A stretch of DNA of 64,000 nt from Elusimicrobiota bacterium (GTDB lineage Bacteria; Elusimicrobiota; Elusimicrobia; Elusimicrobiales; Elusimicrobiaceae). Where the stretch lies: NCBI GenBank assembly GCA_009778915.1, contig WRFH01000001.1, forward strand, positions 410,551 to 474,550. The letters are read 5' to 3'. The notes beneath the pieces are model-generated. The model searched no databases, was not told the origin of the DNA, and was given only the letters and a program-made list of their open reading frames with translations. The position numbers and the translations under genes were made by a program. Below, piece after piece: positions 1 through 8,724 of the stretch (positions are counted from its first letter, which is position 1; the number at the start of each line of letters is the position of its first letter).

Positions 1-578
1 TCTAAGACGGGCGCGACGGCCAGCGTGATTACCGCGCCGTTAACGCGCGCTTTGACAAAACCTTCTTTTTTAAATCTTGCAAACAGTTCCTCATAAGTTC
101 CCGCGCGGCCGCGCACGACGGGAGAGAGCACCATAACGGTTTGCCCGTTAAATTTTTTAAGTATGTCGGCGGTGATAGCCTGCACGCTCCACGCCTCGAC
201 TTCCTGTCCGCAGTGCGGGCAGAACCTGTGCCCCACGCGCGCGTAGAGAAGGCGCAGATAATCATAAAGTTCCGTAACGGTGGCGACGGTGGAACGCGGG
301 TTTTTGCTCGGGTTTCTCTGTTCGATTGAGATGGCGGGGGAAAGGCCTTCAATGTGTTCCACGTCGGGCTTTTCCATCAGTTCCAGAAACTGGCGGGCGT
401 AGGCGGACATGGATTCGACGTAACGCCGCTGTCCTTCGGCGTAAATAGTGTCAAACGCTAGCGAACTTTTTCCGCTGCCGGACAATCCGGTAATAACCGT
501 CATTTTTCCGCGCGGAATGTCGACGGAAATATTTTTTAAATTATGCGTTTTTGCGCCTTTGATTTTGATGAAGTCCAT
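1..578 (-). CDS. uvrA: UvrA excinuclease ABC subunit A, N-terminal part (3' end beyond window)
   Basis: Reverse-strand translation from CAT at 576-578 reads [87 protein letters not shown], the canonical UvrA N-terminus with Walker A. Absent from the ORF track because it is open at the window edge. Confidence 0.95.
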   Translation of the reverse strand, partial: MDFIKIKGAKTHNLKNISVDIPRGKMTVITGLSGSGKSSLAFDTIYAEGQRRYVESMSAYARQFLELMEKPDVEHIEGLSPAISIEQRNPSKNPRSTVATVTELYDYLRLLYARVGHRFCPHCGQEVEAWSVQAITADILKKFNGQTVMVLSPVVRGRAGTYEELFARFKKEGFVKARVNGAVITLAVAPVL

Positions 579-636
579 AAATTACCCGCAGTTAAAAGGA
601 AGACATATATACTATTATATCATTTCCTTTATATCG

Positions 637-1320
637 TCAGGGGAGGCGCAGGAAGGCTACTACGAGGCCGTAAATTTCCGGCATTTCTTTACTTTTGGTG
701 TGTTTGGCGCCGTCTCTTAATATTACGCCGTCTTTGAGAAACGAGACTTTCCTTATGCAGTATTTGGAATCAATTTTTAACAGCGCGGTTTTGCCGTCGC
801 TGACTTTCTCCGTCGGGTTTATTATCGCGTATTCGCCTTTTGACGCGCCGGAAAAAACTTTGTCGTCGCCTATTTTAAAAGCGAAAGGCTGTTTATCGTC
901 AAGGTTTTCAAACAAAAGCGGCAGATAGCCGTCCGACGAATAAAAAGGCAGGTCAAAAAAGCTGCCGCGGACGACGTCTCTTATCGGTATATGTTTTGCG
1001 CGCGGATAGCGGCCGGGCTCGTACGGGGCCGCGGCGTCGCGTACTCCGCCGGCGCCTTCCGCTCCGGAAATACTGTTGTAGAGCACGCTGTGCTTCTGCG
1101 CCAGAATTTCAGATGGGCATGGATGGTCGTCCTGAAAATAAGCAACCGGCACGCCGAACTCTTTGGCAAGCCGGCGTTTGCTGTCCATACTGGGGTTTAT
1201 GCGGCCGCGCGCCCACTGTGAAATTACGCTTGAATTTAACAGCCCCAGTTTTTTAGTAAGCTCCACTTTTGTAAGGCCTTTTTCTTTCCTCAGCTTTTCT
1301 ATCTTTTCTCCGACTTTCAT
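637..1320 (-). CDS. XRE-family repressor with degenerate LexA/S24-like C-terminal domain
   Basis: N-terminal HTH (GEKIEKLRKEKGLTKVELTKKLGLLNSSVISQWARGRINPS); C-terminal S24-like fold pattern (FAFKIGDDKVFSGASKGEYAIINPTEKVSDGKTALLKI...IRKVSF). Confidence 0.8.
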   Translation of the reverse strand: MKVGEKIEKLRKEKGLTKVELTKKLGLLNSSVISQWARGRINPSMDSKRRLAKEFGVPVAYFQDDHPCPSEILAQKHSVLYNSISGAEGAGGVRDAAAPYEPGRYPRAKHIPIRDVVRGSFFDLPFYSSDGYLPLLFENLDDKQPFAFKIGDDKVFSGASKGEYAIINPTEKVSDGKTALLKIDSKYCIRKVSFLKDGVILRDGAKHTKSKEMPEIYGLVVAFLRLP

Positions 1321-1390
1321 AAACTCCCTCGGTTTTTTAAATTTCTAAAATAATCGTATCAGTATTTTAACATATTTTTGGCAATAAAAC

Positions 1391-1437
1391 TTGACAGATT
1401 TTAATATATCTGATAAAATCGTATCAGATTTGATACG
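1391..1437 (+). promoter_or_regulatory. Sigma70-like promoter overlapping a palindromic operator
   Basis: TTGACA (1391-1396), 17-bp spacer, TAAAAT (1414-1419). Overlapping inverted repeat CGTATCA-GATT-TGATACG (1420-1437). The half-site TCGTATCAG also occurs near 1363. Divergent from the repressor gene. Confidence 0.65.
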
Positions 1438-1465
1438 GTTTTTCAAACCGTTCATTTCTTAAACG

Positions 1466-1600
1466 GCCGGGTTCCGCGGGTTAAGCCCGCGCAACGGAAA
1501 CGCGCGCGGGCGAGACGGCTCTCCCAACCCCCGTTCCGCCTTCGGCGGCGGGGCGCCGCAAAAAAAGCGGCAACCACCCCGCGGAACTTTTGGCCTTAAA
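1466..1600 (+). ncRNA. Candidate structured leader RNA (closing stem plus internal hairpins)
   Basis: Closing stem GTTCCGCGGG (1471-1480) / CCCGCGGAAC (1578-1587), internal CCGCC-TTC-GGCGG and GCCGC-A7-GCGGC hairpins; downstream of the promoter at 1391-1419. Confidence 0.4.
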
Positions 1601-1613
1601 CGAGAGGGTTTAA

Positions 1614-1928
1614 ATGGAGGACAAATGCTTAAAAAAGGATAATAAAAAAATCTCTTCCGGGGCGGATTTATATTTTTTTATCCATGACATGCTTGAAAAA
1701 AGGGAAGACCTTATGCCCCTTGTTCGTGAGTTTGAGGAAATTGACGCGACGATTAAAAAATATTTTACCGGCGCGCCCAATTTTATAATAGGCCGTTACA
1801 GCGTTTGCGGGAAATGGGTTGAAAGAGACGTTGTGAAAGTGCCGCCTAAAGAGCTGAAAAAATATACGAAAAAAGAAAGGGTTTGGCAGATTGAAATAGC
1901 AACCACGGGTTTAAAAGGAGACTACTAA
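1614..1928 (+). CDS. Hypothetical protein (possible phage/mobile element remnant)
   Basis: 104-aa ORF downstream of the operator-promoter; stop overlaps the next start (1928). No family recognised. Confidence 0.5.
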   Translation: MEDKCLKKDNKKISSGADLYFFIHDMLEKREDLMPLVREFEEIDATIKKYFTGAPNFIIGRYSVCGKWVERDVVKVPPKELKKYTKKERVWQIEIATTGLKGDY

Positions 1929-2341
1929 TGGACTACTTGAGCACAAGATGGTTTTTAGTAAAAAAATTAAGCGATGATAAAATAAAAATTTTTCATTCTC
2001 TTGAAACTGCGGCTTTTAACTACGCCGCGCGCGCGCGGAAGACTTATAAGGCGGATAAAGTCACTCCGCCGCTGTGGTGGCAGAGCGCGAGTGCTTTTTT
2101 GTGGGCCGAGGCCGGTTTCTATAAATACTGCGCCCGCGGAAATTACGTCAGAGAAATAGATTTTTTTGCCGCCTTTGTAAGAAACGCTTTGCCGGGCATC
2201 GGGGTTGTTCCGGCGGAACTTTTCGGCAGCATAAAACTTATGCATCAGTGCGATTTGCTTGTCAGAACGCTTCCTTATACTAATCATTTGACCACCTTAA
2301 GCAGTACCTCACTACCCTCCTCCCAGAGAACACTGGCATAA
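1928..2341 (+). CDS. Hypothetical protein, C-terminus possibly scrambled or truncated
   Basis: 137-aa ORF translationally coupled to the preceding one. The last ~25 residues (LPYTNHLTTLSSTSLPSSQRTLA) differ in composition from the rest. Confidence 0.45.
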   Translation: MDYLSTRWFLVKKLSDDKIKIFHSLETAAFNYAARARKTYKADKVTPPLWWQSASAFLWAEAGFYKYCARGNYVREIDFFAAFVRNALPGIGVVPAELFGSIKLMHQCDLLVRTLPYTNHLTTLSSTSLPSSQRTLA

Positions 2342-2346
2342 AAAAT

Positions 2347-2371
2347 AAGGGGACGCTTTAAGCGTCCCCTT
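2347..2371 (+). terminator. Rho-independent terminator
   Basis: AAGGGGACGCTT-T-AAGCGTCCCCTT followed by GTTTTTT. Confidence 0.85.
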
Positions 2372-2482
2372 GTTTTTTATGACGTCTGAGGCGCGGGATG
2401 TTCCCAGGTCGTTTGCCGCTCCGCCGCTTTCGGTCGACTGGCCGAAGAAATTTTTTTGGGGCACCCCGCGGCATAACGGCAT

Positions 2483-2515
2483 AAAAAAACCCGCGCTTTT
2501 GGGCGCGGGTTTTTT
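2483..2515. terminator. Bidirectional terminator
   Basis: AAAAAAACCCGCGC-TTTTGG-GCGCGGGTTTTTT. Confidence 0.85.
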
Positions 2516-2528
2516 ACTGCATGAGAAA

Positions 2529-3746
2529 CTACTTGGTGTTAAAGGCGTACTTAAATGACAGTCCTATAAAATGGCTGGCGCCGTTGGTGTACTTTATCGG
2601 CGCGCCCGAGTTCGTTACGCCGGATAAATCGCTGCCGGCAAGATACGAATAAGACGCGTCCAAGCCCCATACTCCGGTATTGTAACCCGCGCCGACGCTG
2701 AAAATATTTCTGTCGTCGACCGGCACAATCGTATCCATATGATTGGGATTTATCGGGCTGCCGTCGTAGACGTAGCCGGCTCTGACCGCCCAGTTGTTGT
2801 CCAGTTTATACTCGCCGCCGATATTGAAACGCGCGGCGTCCGTATAATTTTTCTGGTCTGCTACCGTGACAGGCAGGTTTTTATAATCTATTACTATAGC
2901 GTCGTATTTAGTCCAGAAGGTGCCGGTGATGCCGCCTTCAAGAACGAGTTTTGACGTCGGGCGGTATGAAATGCCGGCGGTAATGGAATCCGGTAAAGTC
3001 ACTTTTCCGCGCGCGTCGCCCGAAGGAAGCGGGCCACCGTTGCCGCTTACGCTGCCGTTTAAGTCCTGGCTCATTTGTGATTTATACGTCACGCCCAGAG
3101 CCCATTTGTCCGCCCAGTCAGGCTTGTATAAAAGGCCGACATTTCCGCCGAGGGACCAGCCTTTTCCGCTGATTTCCGGGTTGCCCATACCGAGGGGGGA
3201 GAATAAAAGGCTTTCAGAGAAATCCAAATACATAACCTCAAGACCGGCGGACAGAGAGAGTTCGTCCGTGGCTTTAAAAGCCAGCACGGGCGCGAAAGAG
3301 TATGAGGTAAGGCTCACTTTATACGCTTCGCCTGCGGCGTACGCCCAGCTTGAGTAATCCTGATATTTCCCGGCGAGGCCGAAACGCGAGAACGCGCCGA
3401 AACCGAACGTAAACCTGTCGCTCAGTTTATGCGTGAAGTAAAGGTTGGGCAGTATAAACGACTGGTCTTCCAAATCTCTTGACATGCCGTTAATCGTCGT
3501 AGTGGCTCTCGGCAGAACCGCGGTGGCGCCCAGCTGCAGCTGCGTGCCGTCCAGTTCCGTAATAAGAGCGGGGTTCATGGCTATGGACGCGGGTTCCGCG
3601 TCATTTGCCATGACCGAACCGCCCATCGCGTTGCCGCGCGCGCTGAATTCATAAAGGGCAAAACCCGCGCCCTGCACAGCGGTTGCTGCTGTGAATACTG
3701 CCAAAACAAACAACATTTTTAACAGCTTTGATGTGTTTTCTCTCAT
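2529..3746 (-). CDS. FadL/OmpP1/TodX family outer membrane porin
   Basis: Signal peptide, then AGFALYEFSARGNAMGGSVMANDAEPASIAMNPALITELDGTQLQLG, the typical FadL-family N-terminus; beta-rich C-terminus ending FIGLSFKYAFNTK. Confidence 0.85.
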   Translation of the reverse strand: MRENTSKLLKMLFVLAVFTAATAVQGAGFALYEFSARGNAMGGSVMANDAEPASIAMNPALITELDGTQLQLGATAVLPRATTTINGMSRDLEDQSFILPNLYFTHKLSDRFTFGFGAFSRFGLAGKYQDYSSWAYAAGEAYKVSLTSYSFAPVLAFKATDELSLSAGLEVMYLDFSESLLFSPLGMGNPEISGKGWSLGGNVGLLYKPDWADKWALGVTYKSQMSQDLNGSVSGNGGPLPSGDARGKVTLPDSITAGISYRPTSKLVLEGGITGTFWTKYDAIVIDYKNLPVTVADQKNYTDAARFNIGGEYKLDNNWAVRAGYVYDGSPINPNHMDTIVPVDDRNIFSVGAGYNTGVWGLDASYSYLAGSDLSGVTNSGAPIKYTNGASHFIGLSFKYAFNTK

Positions 3747-3875
3747 ACTTCTCCTTGTTACGCGGCGGACGCCGCGGAAGTTTTTTGCTTACCTTTAATA
3801 TTATACCTTTTTTTGGAAAAAGTATAATTTTACGTCTTAGAAACTGTTTAAAAAAAGTAAAATTTTATTGACAAA

Positions 3876-3905
3876 AATCCCCCGCGGTTAAAAAGCGGGG
3901 GAAAA
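3876..3905 (-). terminator. Terminator downstream of the TPR protein gene
   Basis: ATCCCCCGC-GGTTAAAAA-GCGGGGGAAAAT stem-loop adjoining the reverse-strand stop at 3906. Confidence 0.7.
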
Positions 3906-4559
3906 TTATTTTGCCAAATCTTTAAGTTTGTTGGAAGCGAAAGCGCTGAAATAAGTCTTAGGAAAACGCGCGGCCATAATTTTGTAATTTTCAACCGCGG
4001 CGTCTTTTCTGCCGGCAAGTTCCTGGCTTAACGCGAGCGTCAGGTAAGCCTGCGGCAGCGCAAAGTTGTTCGGGTACTGCGCCAGAAAATCAGAGGCGGT
4101 TTTGACGGAATCGTCAAATTTTCCGGCCGCCTGATAAGCCGCCGCCAGCGAAAGCTGCGCTATGGCCGCAAGTTCTTTGTTTTGCGCGGAAGTAAGTTCT
4201 TTAAAAACGGGTATGCTTTTGGCGTAATCCCCGGCGTTATAAAGCGCGTCCGCCTTGAAATATTGCGCGTAAAGCGCGGCGTCCGTGCCGGGATATTTGG
4301 CGGGCACACCGTCGAGCGCATTCTGGTCCCCTGTCATTACCGCCGTGGCCAGTTCTTTCCAGGAATTTTCTTTTATTTGTGATTTTCTTACTTCAAAAAA
4401 AAGCGCGCCGGCCGCTATTATTACAACTATTATTATGACGGCAAGCACCGCTTTTGTGTTGGCTTTTACAAAACTGTAAAGTTTGATGAGAGCGCCGGTT
4501 ATATAATCGTGCTCGTAGTGGTTTATTGGTTTTTCAACCGGGTGTATTTTTTGAACCAT
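3906..4559 (-). CDS. Membrane-anchored tetratricopeptide repeat protein (YfgM-like)
   Basis: One TM segment (TKAVLAVIIIVVIIAAGALFF) followed by TPR-like helices. Confidence 0.7.
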   Translation of the reverse strand: MVQKIHPVEKPINHYEHDYITGALIKLYSFVKANTKAVLAVIIIVVIIAAGALFFEVRKSQIKENSWKELATAVMTGDQNALDGVPAKYPGTDAALYAQYFKADALYNAGDYAKSIPVFKELTSAQNKELAAIAQLSLAAAYQAAGKFDDSVKTASDFLAQYPNNFALPQAYLTLALSQELAGRKDAAVENYKIMAARFPKTYFSAFASNKLKDLAK

Positions 4560-4772
4560 ATTTTAAATTATATAAAAATAAAGCTTTTTCCGCTTACGCG
4601 GAATTAAAAACCGCGCGGAAACTGGTTTTTTGCAGTGTTTGTACAAAACGGCTTTCCGATTTTCGCAAAAAATTTCACGTCTGAGACCAACATAGCCTTT
4701 TTAGTTATTTTAGATTAAGTTTTTTTGGGTTTATAATATAAGTGTGATTTTACGCTTATAAAGGAGGTTTTT

Positions 4773-5354
4773 GTGAAAAGAATACTAAAACTTTTTATGT
4801 TTGCCGCACTGTTTTTTTGCGCCGCTCTGGTTTACGCGCAGAGCAACGATTATTACGCCTGCCGTTGCAGGCAGTGGAACGGGAGCAATTTGTCGTCTCT
4901 GGGAGTGGCGCTTAATACGTGCTGCTCTTTAAAGCAGAGCGGGTATAACGTGGGCACAAACTTTACAGGTGGCGGTACGGTGGTGGGAACACAGTCTGGC
5001 GCAAACGTTACCTGCGGCTGTACTCCTAATTCCAAACAGCCGTGCGGAACTTGCGGAATGCAGACTTGCAGCAGCTCCGGCAGCTGGGGCAGCTGCGTAG
5101 AAACGCCAAGACCAAACACCAGGCAAGACTGCTCTGACTGCGGCGTACAGACCACAACGGCAACATGTAATCCGTCTGCGGCTACATGGACGCTGGGAAG
5201 CTGGAGTTCTTGTACCGGATATTACATCATGCGGACAATTTGCTGTGGCACAACGACTGACACTCAATGTAAAGCCATGGGTTCCGCAAACTACCCGCCC
5301 GCCTGTACTAACTGCTCGGGTAATCAATATATAAAAATTGATCCGGCGGCTTAA
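4773..5354 (+). CDS. Secreted Cys-rich protein (paralog A)
   Basis: GTG start after AAGGAGG; signal peptide; YACRCRQWNGSNLSSLGVALNTCC and CGTCGMQTCSSSGSWGSC-type motifs. Confidence 0.75.
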   Translation: MKRILKLFMFAALFFCAALVYAQSNDYYACRCRQWNGSNLSSLGVALNTCCSLKQSGYNVGTNFTGGGTVVGTQSGANVTCGCTPNSKQPCGTCGMQTCSSSGSWGSCVETPRPNTRQDCSDCGVQTTTATCNPSAATWTLGSWSSCTGYYIMRTICCGTTTDTQCKAMGSANYPPACTNCSGNQYIKIDPAA

Positions 5355-5388
5355 AAAGTATCTTATTCTTAACTGTTGAAAGCAATAA

Positions 5389-5426
5389 AACACCGGCATC
5401 CGCAAAAAGCAGACGCCGGTGTTTTT
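5389..5426. terminator. Terminator
   Basis: AACACCGGC...GCCGGTGTTTTTT hairpin. Confidence 0.75.
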
Positions 5427-5599
5427 TGTTCCGATAAATAATTTTTTTTCCAAAATCTCTTACATAATAAAAATCGCTATTCCTTTTTTTCGCAAAAATT
5501 TTCACGTCTGAGAACAACATAGCCTTTTTAGTTATTATGGATTACGTATTTTATGGTTTAGAATATAAGAGTAATTCCAGGATTATTAAGGAGGTTTTT

Positions 5600-6388
5600 G
5601 TGAAAAAAATAATAAATTTAGTGTTTGCGGCAGTTTTGTTTATGGTTGCGGCAGCATATTCTGTTTCTGTTTACGCCGCATGCAGTGACAATTATCATGC
5701 GTGCCGCTGTAAACAGTATACCGGCGGTAATTTTAGTTCATTAGGAGTTGGTTCTCTTAATGACTGCTGCACTTACAGGCAACAAGGCTGTGATGTAGGA
5801 ACTTCATTTTTTACAGGGACAGGGCTGACGTTTGACAGCGCCAGCGGTAAGTGTAAGACGCCTTGCCCGTCTTCATGTTCCTCTGGACAAAGCAGAAATA
5901 CATCCGTCAGTTTTTCAGATGACGGCTCCTGTTGTATTACTAAAACGCCTTGTTCAAATTTCTGGAGTACCAAAAAAGTAGGGCTGGTAACTACCCCCAT
6001 ATGCAACGCCCCGGGCGAGTATCCGTCTGATTGGATTCCAAACCAGTCCTGCGCGTATCTTGAAGACGGCTGCGACTGCTGCCAGCCCGGCGGCGGCAGC
6101 AGTTACTGTACTAATAATATGATATCTTCCGCGGCCAATGTATGCAGCGAATACGGGACAAGCAGTACCCAGTGCATATGCGCCAACGGCAACCAGAAAC
6201 AATGCGCCGGGGCAATTTACGGCCCCGTCGGCACAACGCCTGAAACCCAATGTATTCAGAACGGGGCCACATACCCGTATTGCAACTGCACGAATTTTAC
6301 AAGCTATTGGTACGGCGCGAGGCCGAACTGGCAGGATATGGCCTGCATAGGTCTTCCGGCCAAATGCACGTCGTCTGGAACAAATTGA
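5600..6388 (+). CDS. Secreted Cys-rich protein (paralog B)
   Basis: GTG start at 5600 after AAGGAGG (track start 5537 is probably too far upstream); signal peptide; HACRCKQYTGGNFSSLGVGSLNDCC matches the N-terminus of the 4773 protein. Confidence 0.75.
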   Translation: MKKIINLVFAAVLFMVAAAYSVSVYAACSDNYHACRCKQYTGGNFSSLGVGSLNDCCTYRQQGCDVGTSFFTGTGLTFDSASGKCKTPCPSSCSSGQSRNTSVSFSDDGSCCITKTPCSNFWSTKKVGLVTTPICNAPGEYPSDWIPNQSCAYLEDGCDCCQPGGGSSYCTNNMISSAANVCSEYGTSSTQCICANGNQKQCAGAIYGPVGTTPETQCIQNGATYPYCNCTNFTSYWYGARPNWQDMACIGLPAKCTSSGTN

Positions 6389-6398
6389 TTGGTTATTT

Positions 6399-6434
6399 AA
6401 ACCGGCCTCCCGCCAAACGGCGGGAGGCCGGTTT
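6399..6434. terminator. Strong bidirectional terminator
   Basis: AAACCGGCCTCCCGCC-AAAC-GGCGGGAGGCCGGTTT between convergent genes. Confidence 0.85.
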
Positions 6435-6460
6435 TAAATTATTACGCCGTCTTATATTTA

Positions 6461-7600
6461 CTACAGGCCGGCGGTATCTTTGCGCGCGGTATTAACGTTG
6501 CCCGTGGTATTTCTTTTTTGGTATTCGTTGGCGATATTCTGCGCCGTTTGTCCGGAGGCCGTCCCTTTCAGATAATTGTAAGCCGCGGACGAAATATTAT
6601 TTTTGACAAACTCCTGTAATTGCGCGTCGGGCATTCTGCCGAATTTGGCCTCAAAAGCGCGCTGGTCGTTTTCATTTACAAATATTTGCGGGATATTGAG
6701 AACTTTCCGGGCTATTGCGGCAGTCTGCGGCTGGAATTTAACTTTCAAAATATAATATTCCCCGTTGCTTATCGGTTTATCGCCCTGGTCAAGTTTATAA
6801 AAGCCGCCGTCATAGAACATACTCAGGTCTATTACCATAAGCTCCGGATACCCGCTGCTGTTTAAGCCGACAAGATAATCATAATCTCTTTTATTGACAA
6901 GAAAAGTTCCTTTCTTGTCCAGCATCAGAACGGGCTTTGTTTTTTGCATCTTGTTATAAGATATCACCGTGTATGCGTTGGGGAAATTTGTAATCTGCTG
7001 TTTCGGCTGCGACGGCGAAAGATTGTAATAAGCGGTTTTGGAGTAATCGAATATGGCTTTTCCCAAAGCATTTGCCAAAGCCTGGTCGCTCAGTTTATAG
7101 TTAAAAGTTTTTTCAAAATCCTTTTTATCGCTTTTGTCCGCTTTGTCCGAAAATATTTTCGGATAGGTAAGGCTGCTTTTGGCCTTTTGCACGGTCGCGT
7201 ATTTGAACGGAACTTTTAAAATATAAAAGTCATCCGTAAGCGGTTTTAATTCGTTGCGGGAGTAGATTAAATATTGAGTACCTAACATACTCAAGTCCAA
7301 TTCGTATTGGTCTGATATATTCATAGGATTGCCATTTGCCATTGAAGCCACGCGGTCTTTATCAAAATCATCAAAAGCTTTTTTGGATATAAGCACGCTG
7401 CCGCCGGCATCGTCGGTATCAATTATTAATACGTCAATGCCTGCGGGCGAGCGGAAATGGTACGTTGTTTTATTCTCCGTGTCCGGTATGTTGTTTGTAT
7501 AATAATATTTAAGTTTGGTGTAAGCGTTTGGCATGCCCGCCGCGCATATCGCGGGCAGAAGCAGAAAAGCAACAAAAGCGGCGGCTGAAAATTTTTTCAT
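6461..7600 (-). CDS. Secreted protein with two copies of an unnamed domain
   Basis: Signal peptide; repeats PNAYTKLKYYY...FYILKVPF...YPKIF and PNAYTVISYNK...YYILKVKF...IPQIF. Confidence 0.75.
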   Translation of the reverse strand: MKKFSAAAFVAFLLLPAICAAGMPNAYTKLKYYYTNNIPDTENKTTYHFRSPAGIDVLIIDTDDAGGSVLISKKAFDDFDKDRVASMANGNPMNISDQYELDLSMLGTQYLIYSRNELKPLTDDFYILKVPFKYATVQKAKSSLTYPKIFSDKADKSDKKDFEKTFNYKLSDQALANALGKAIFDYSKTAYYNLSPSQPKQQITNFPNAYTVISYNKMQKTKPVLMLDKKGTFLVNKRDYDYLVGLNSSGYPELMVIDLSMFYDGGFYKLDQGDKPISNGEYYILKVKFQPQTAAIARKVLNIPQIFVNENDQRAFEAKFGRMPDAQLQEFVKNNISSAAYNYLKGTASGQTAQNIANEYQKRNTTGNVNTARKDTAGL

Positions 7601-7810
7601 ATTTCCTCCATGTAGATATACCTACCACTATTATAACACTAAATACGGTATTGTAAAGGGGGTTTAAAATTTGCTGTCCGAAACGGTGTTAATACCTATG
7701 TATATGCGTTTAAAGTTAAGATTTAGTTTATGGCGTAAAACCTTCCCAGGATTACGGCTGGGGAGATTTTTTATAAAATATTCCGCTTCAGTATTTTCCG
7801 GCGTATTTCT

Positions 7811-8428
7811 TTAGTTGGTTTTAGCGGCTGCGTTCTGCGCGTCCGGCAGCAGTGAGCCGTCGCCGGGAAGTTCTTTAAAATACTTGTCCATGCCGCTTTT
7901 CAGAGTTTCCATTTTCGCGTCGTGTTTAGGCGGCTTATATTGGAAAGTGTCTTTAAACACGCCGGCGTCATTTTTGTCCGTAAATATTTTCGGATAAACA
8001 AGAGCTTTGGCGTTTTCGGAAATCTCCGCGGAAAAATCAGCTTTAAAAATGCAGAACCCCTCACCTATGTCTTTACACTCTTCGCCGTTCATAAAGTAGT
8101 AGTCATGCAGTTGGTTGGGCAATATCAGGTTGATTTTAGGCGACACGCTTGAAATTTTACCTTCGTCGGCGTCCTTTTTCGAATTCTCATAAGATTTCAG
8201 CAAATCTTCATAATCTTTAGTTTTTACCAGCACAAACCCCCGGTTATCTAGAAGCAGAACCGGTTTTGAAATAAAACGATGCAGCTTACGCATGCCGCGG
8301 GCGGTATCCTTCGGGTTTGTCGTATAGTTATAAATTATTTCAGTATAAACGTCGGGCAGGACCTGCTTAGCAAAAATAAGCGGCGCGGCCGCCAGCATAA
8401 ACGCGGATAAAATAAACAGTTTTTTCAT
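7811..8428 (-). CDS. Secreted protein with one copy of the same unnamed domain
   Basis: Signal peptide; PDVYTEIIYNY...KPVLLLDNRGFVLVKTKDYEDLL...FCIFKADF...YPKIFTDKND. Confidence 0.75.
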   Translation of the reverse strand: MKKLFILSAFMLAAAPLIFAKQVLPDVYTEIIYNYTTNPKDTARGMRKLHRFISKPVLLLDNRGFVLVKTKDYEDLLKSYENSKKDADEGKISSVSPKINLILPNQLHDYYFMNGEECKDIGEGFCIFKADFSAEISENAKALVYPKIFTDKNDAGVFKDTFQYKPPKHDAKMETLKSGMDKYFKELPGDGSLLPDAQNAAAKTN

Positions 8429-8446
8429 ATTTCCTCCAATAAAGTG

Positions 8447-8713
8447 CTATCTGCGCCGTCCGTCGCCGCGGCGGCCTCCGTCTTCATCTCTGGCCCCGTC
8501 TACCACGACGGGTACGTCCACGACCGGCTCAAAAAGCGGGTCCATTACCGGCTCAACCTCCGTCTCGATAACCGGCGACACGACAGGCTCTGTCACAATG
8601 TCTTTTTCTACAATCTGCCCGTTGGGTTTTTTAATAATTTCTTCCGTGACCGGCGGGTTTACCACGCAGCCCGTTAAAATAACCCCGAACAATATTACGT
8701 ACAATAATTTCAT
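8447..8713 (-). CDS. Small predicted lipoprotein with V/E/P-rich body and Arg-rich tail
   Basis: Lipobox LTGC at the end of the signal sequence (MKLLYVILFGVILTGC). Confidence 0.6.
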   Translation of the reverse strand: MKLLYVILFGVILTGCVVNPPVTEEIIKKPNGQIVEKDIVTEPVVSPVIETEVEPVMDPLFEPVVDVPVVVDGARDEDGGRRGDGRRR

Positions 8714-8724
8714 GTTACCCCCTT

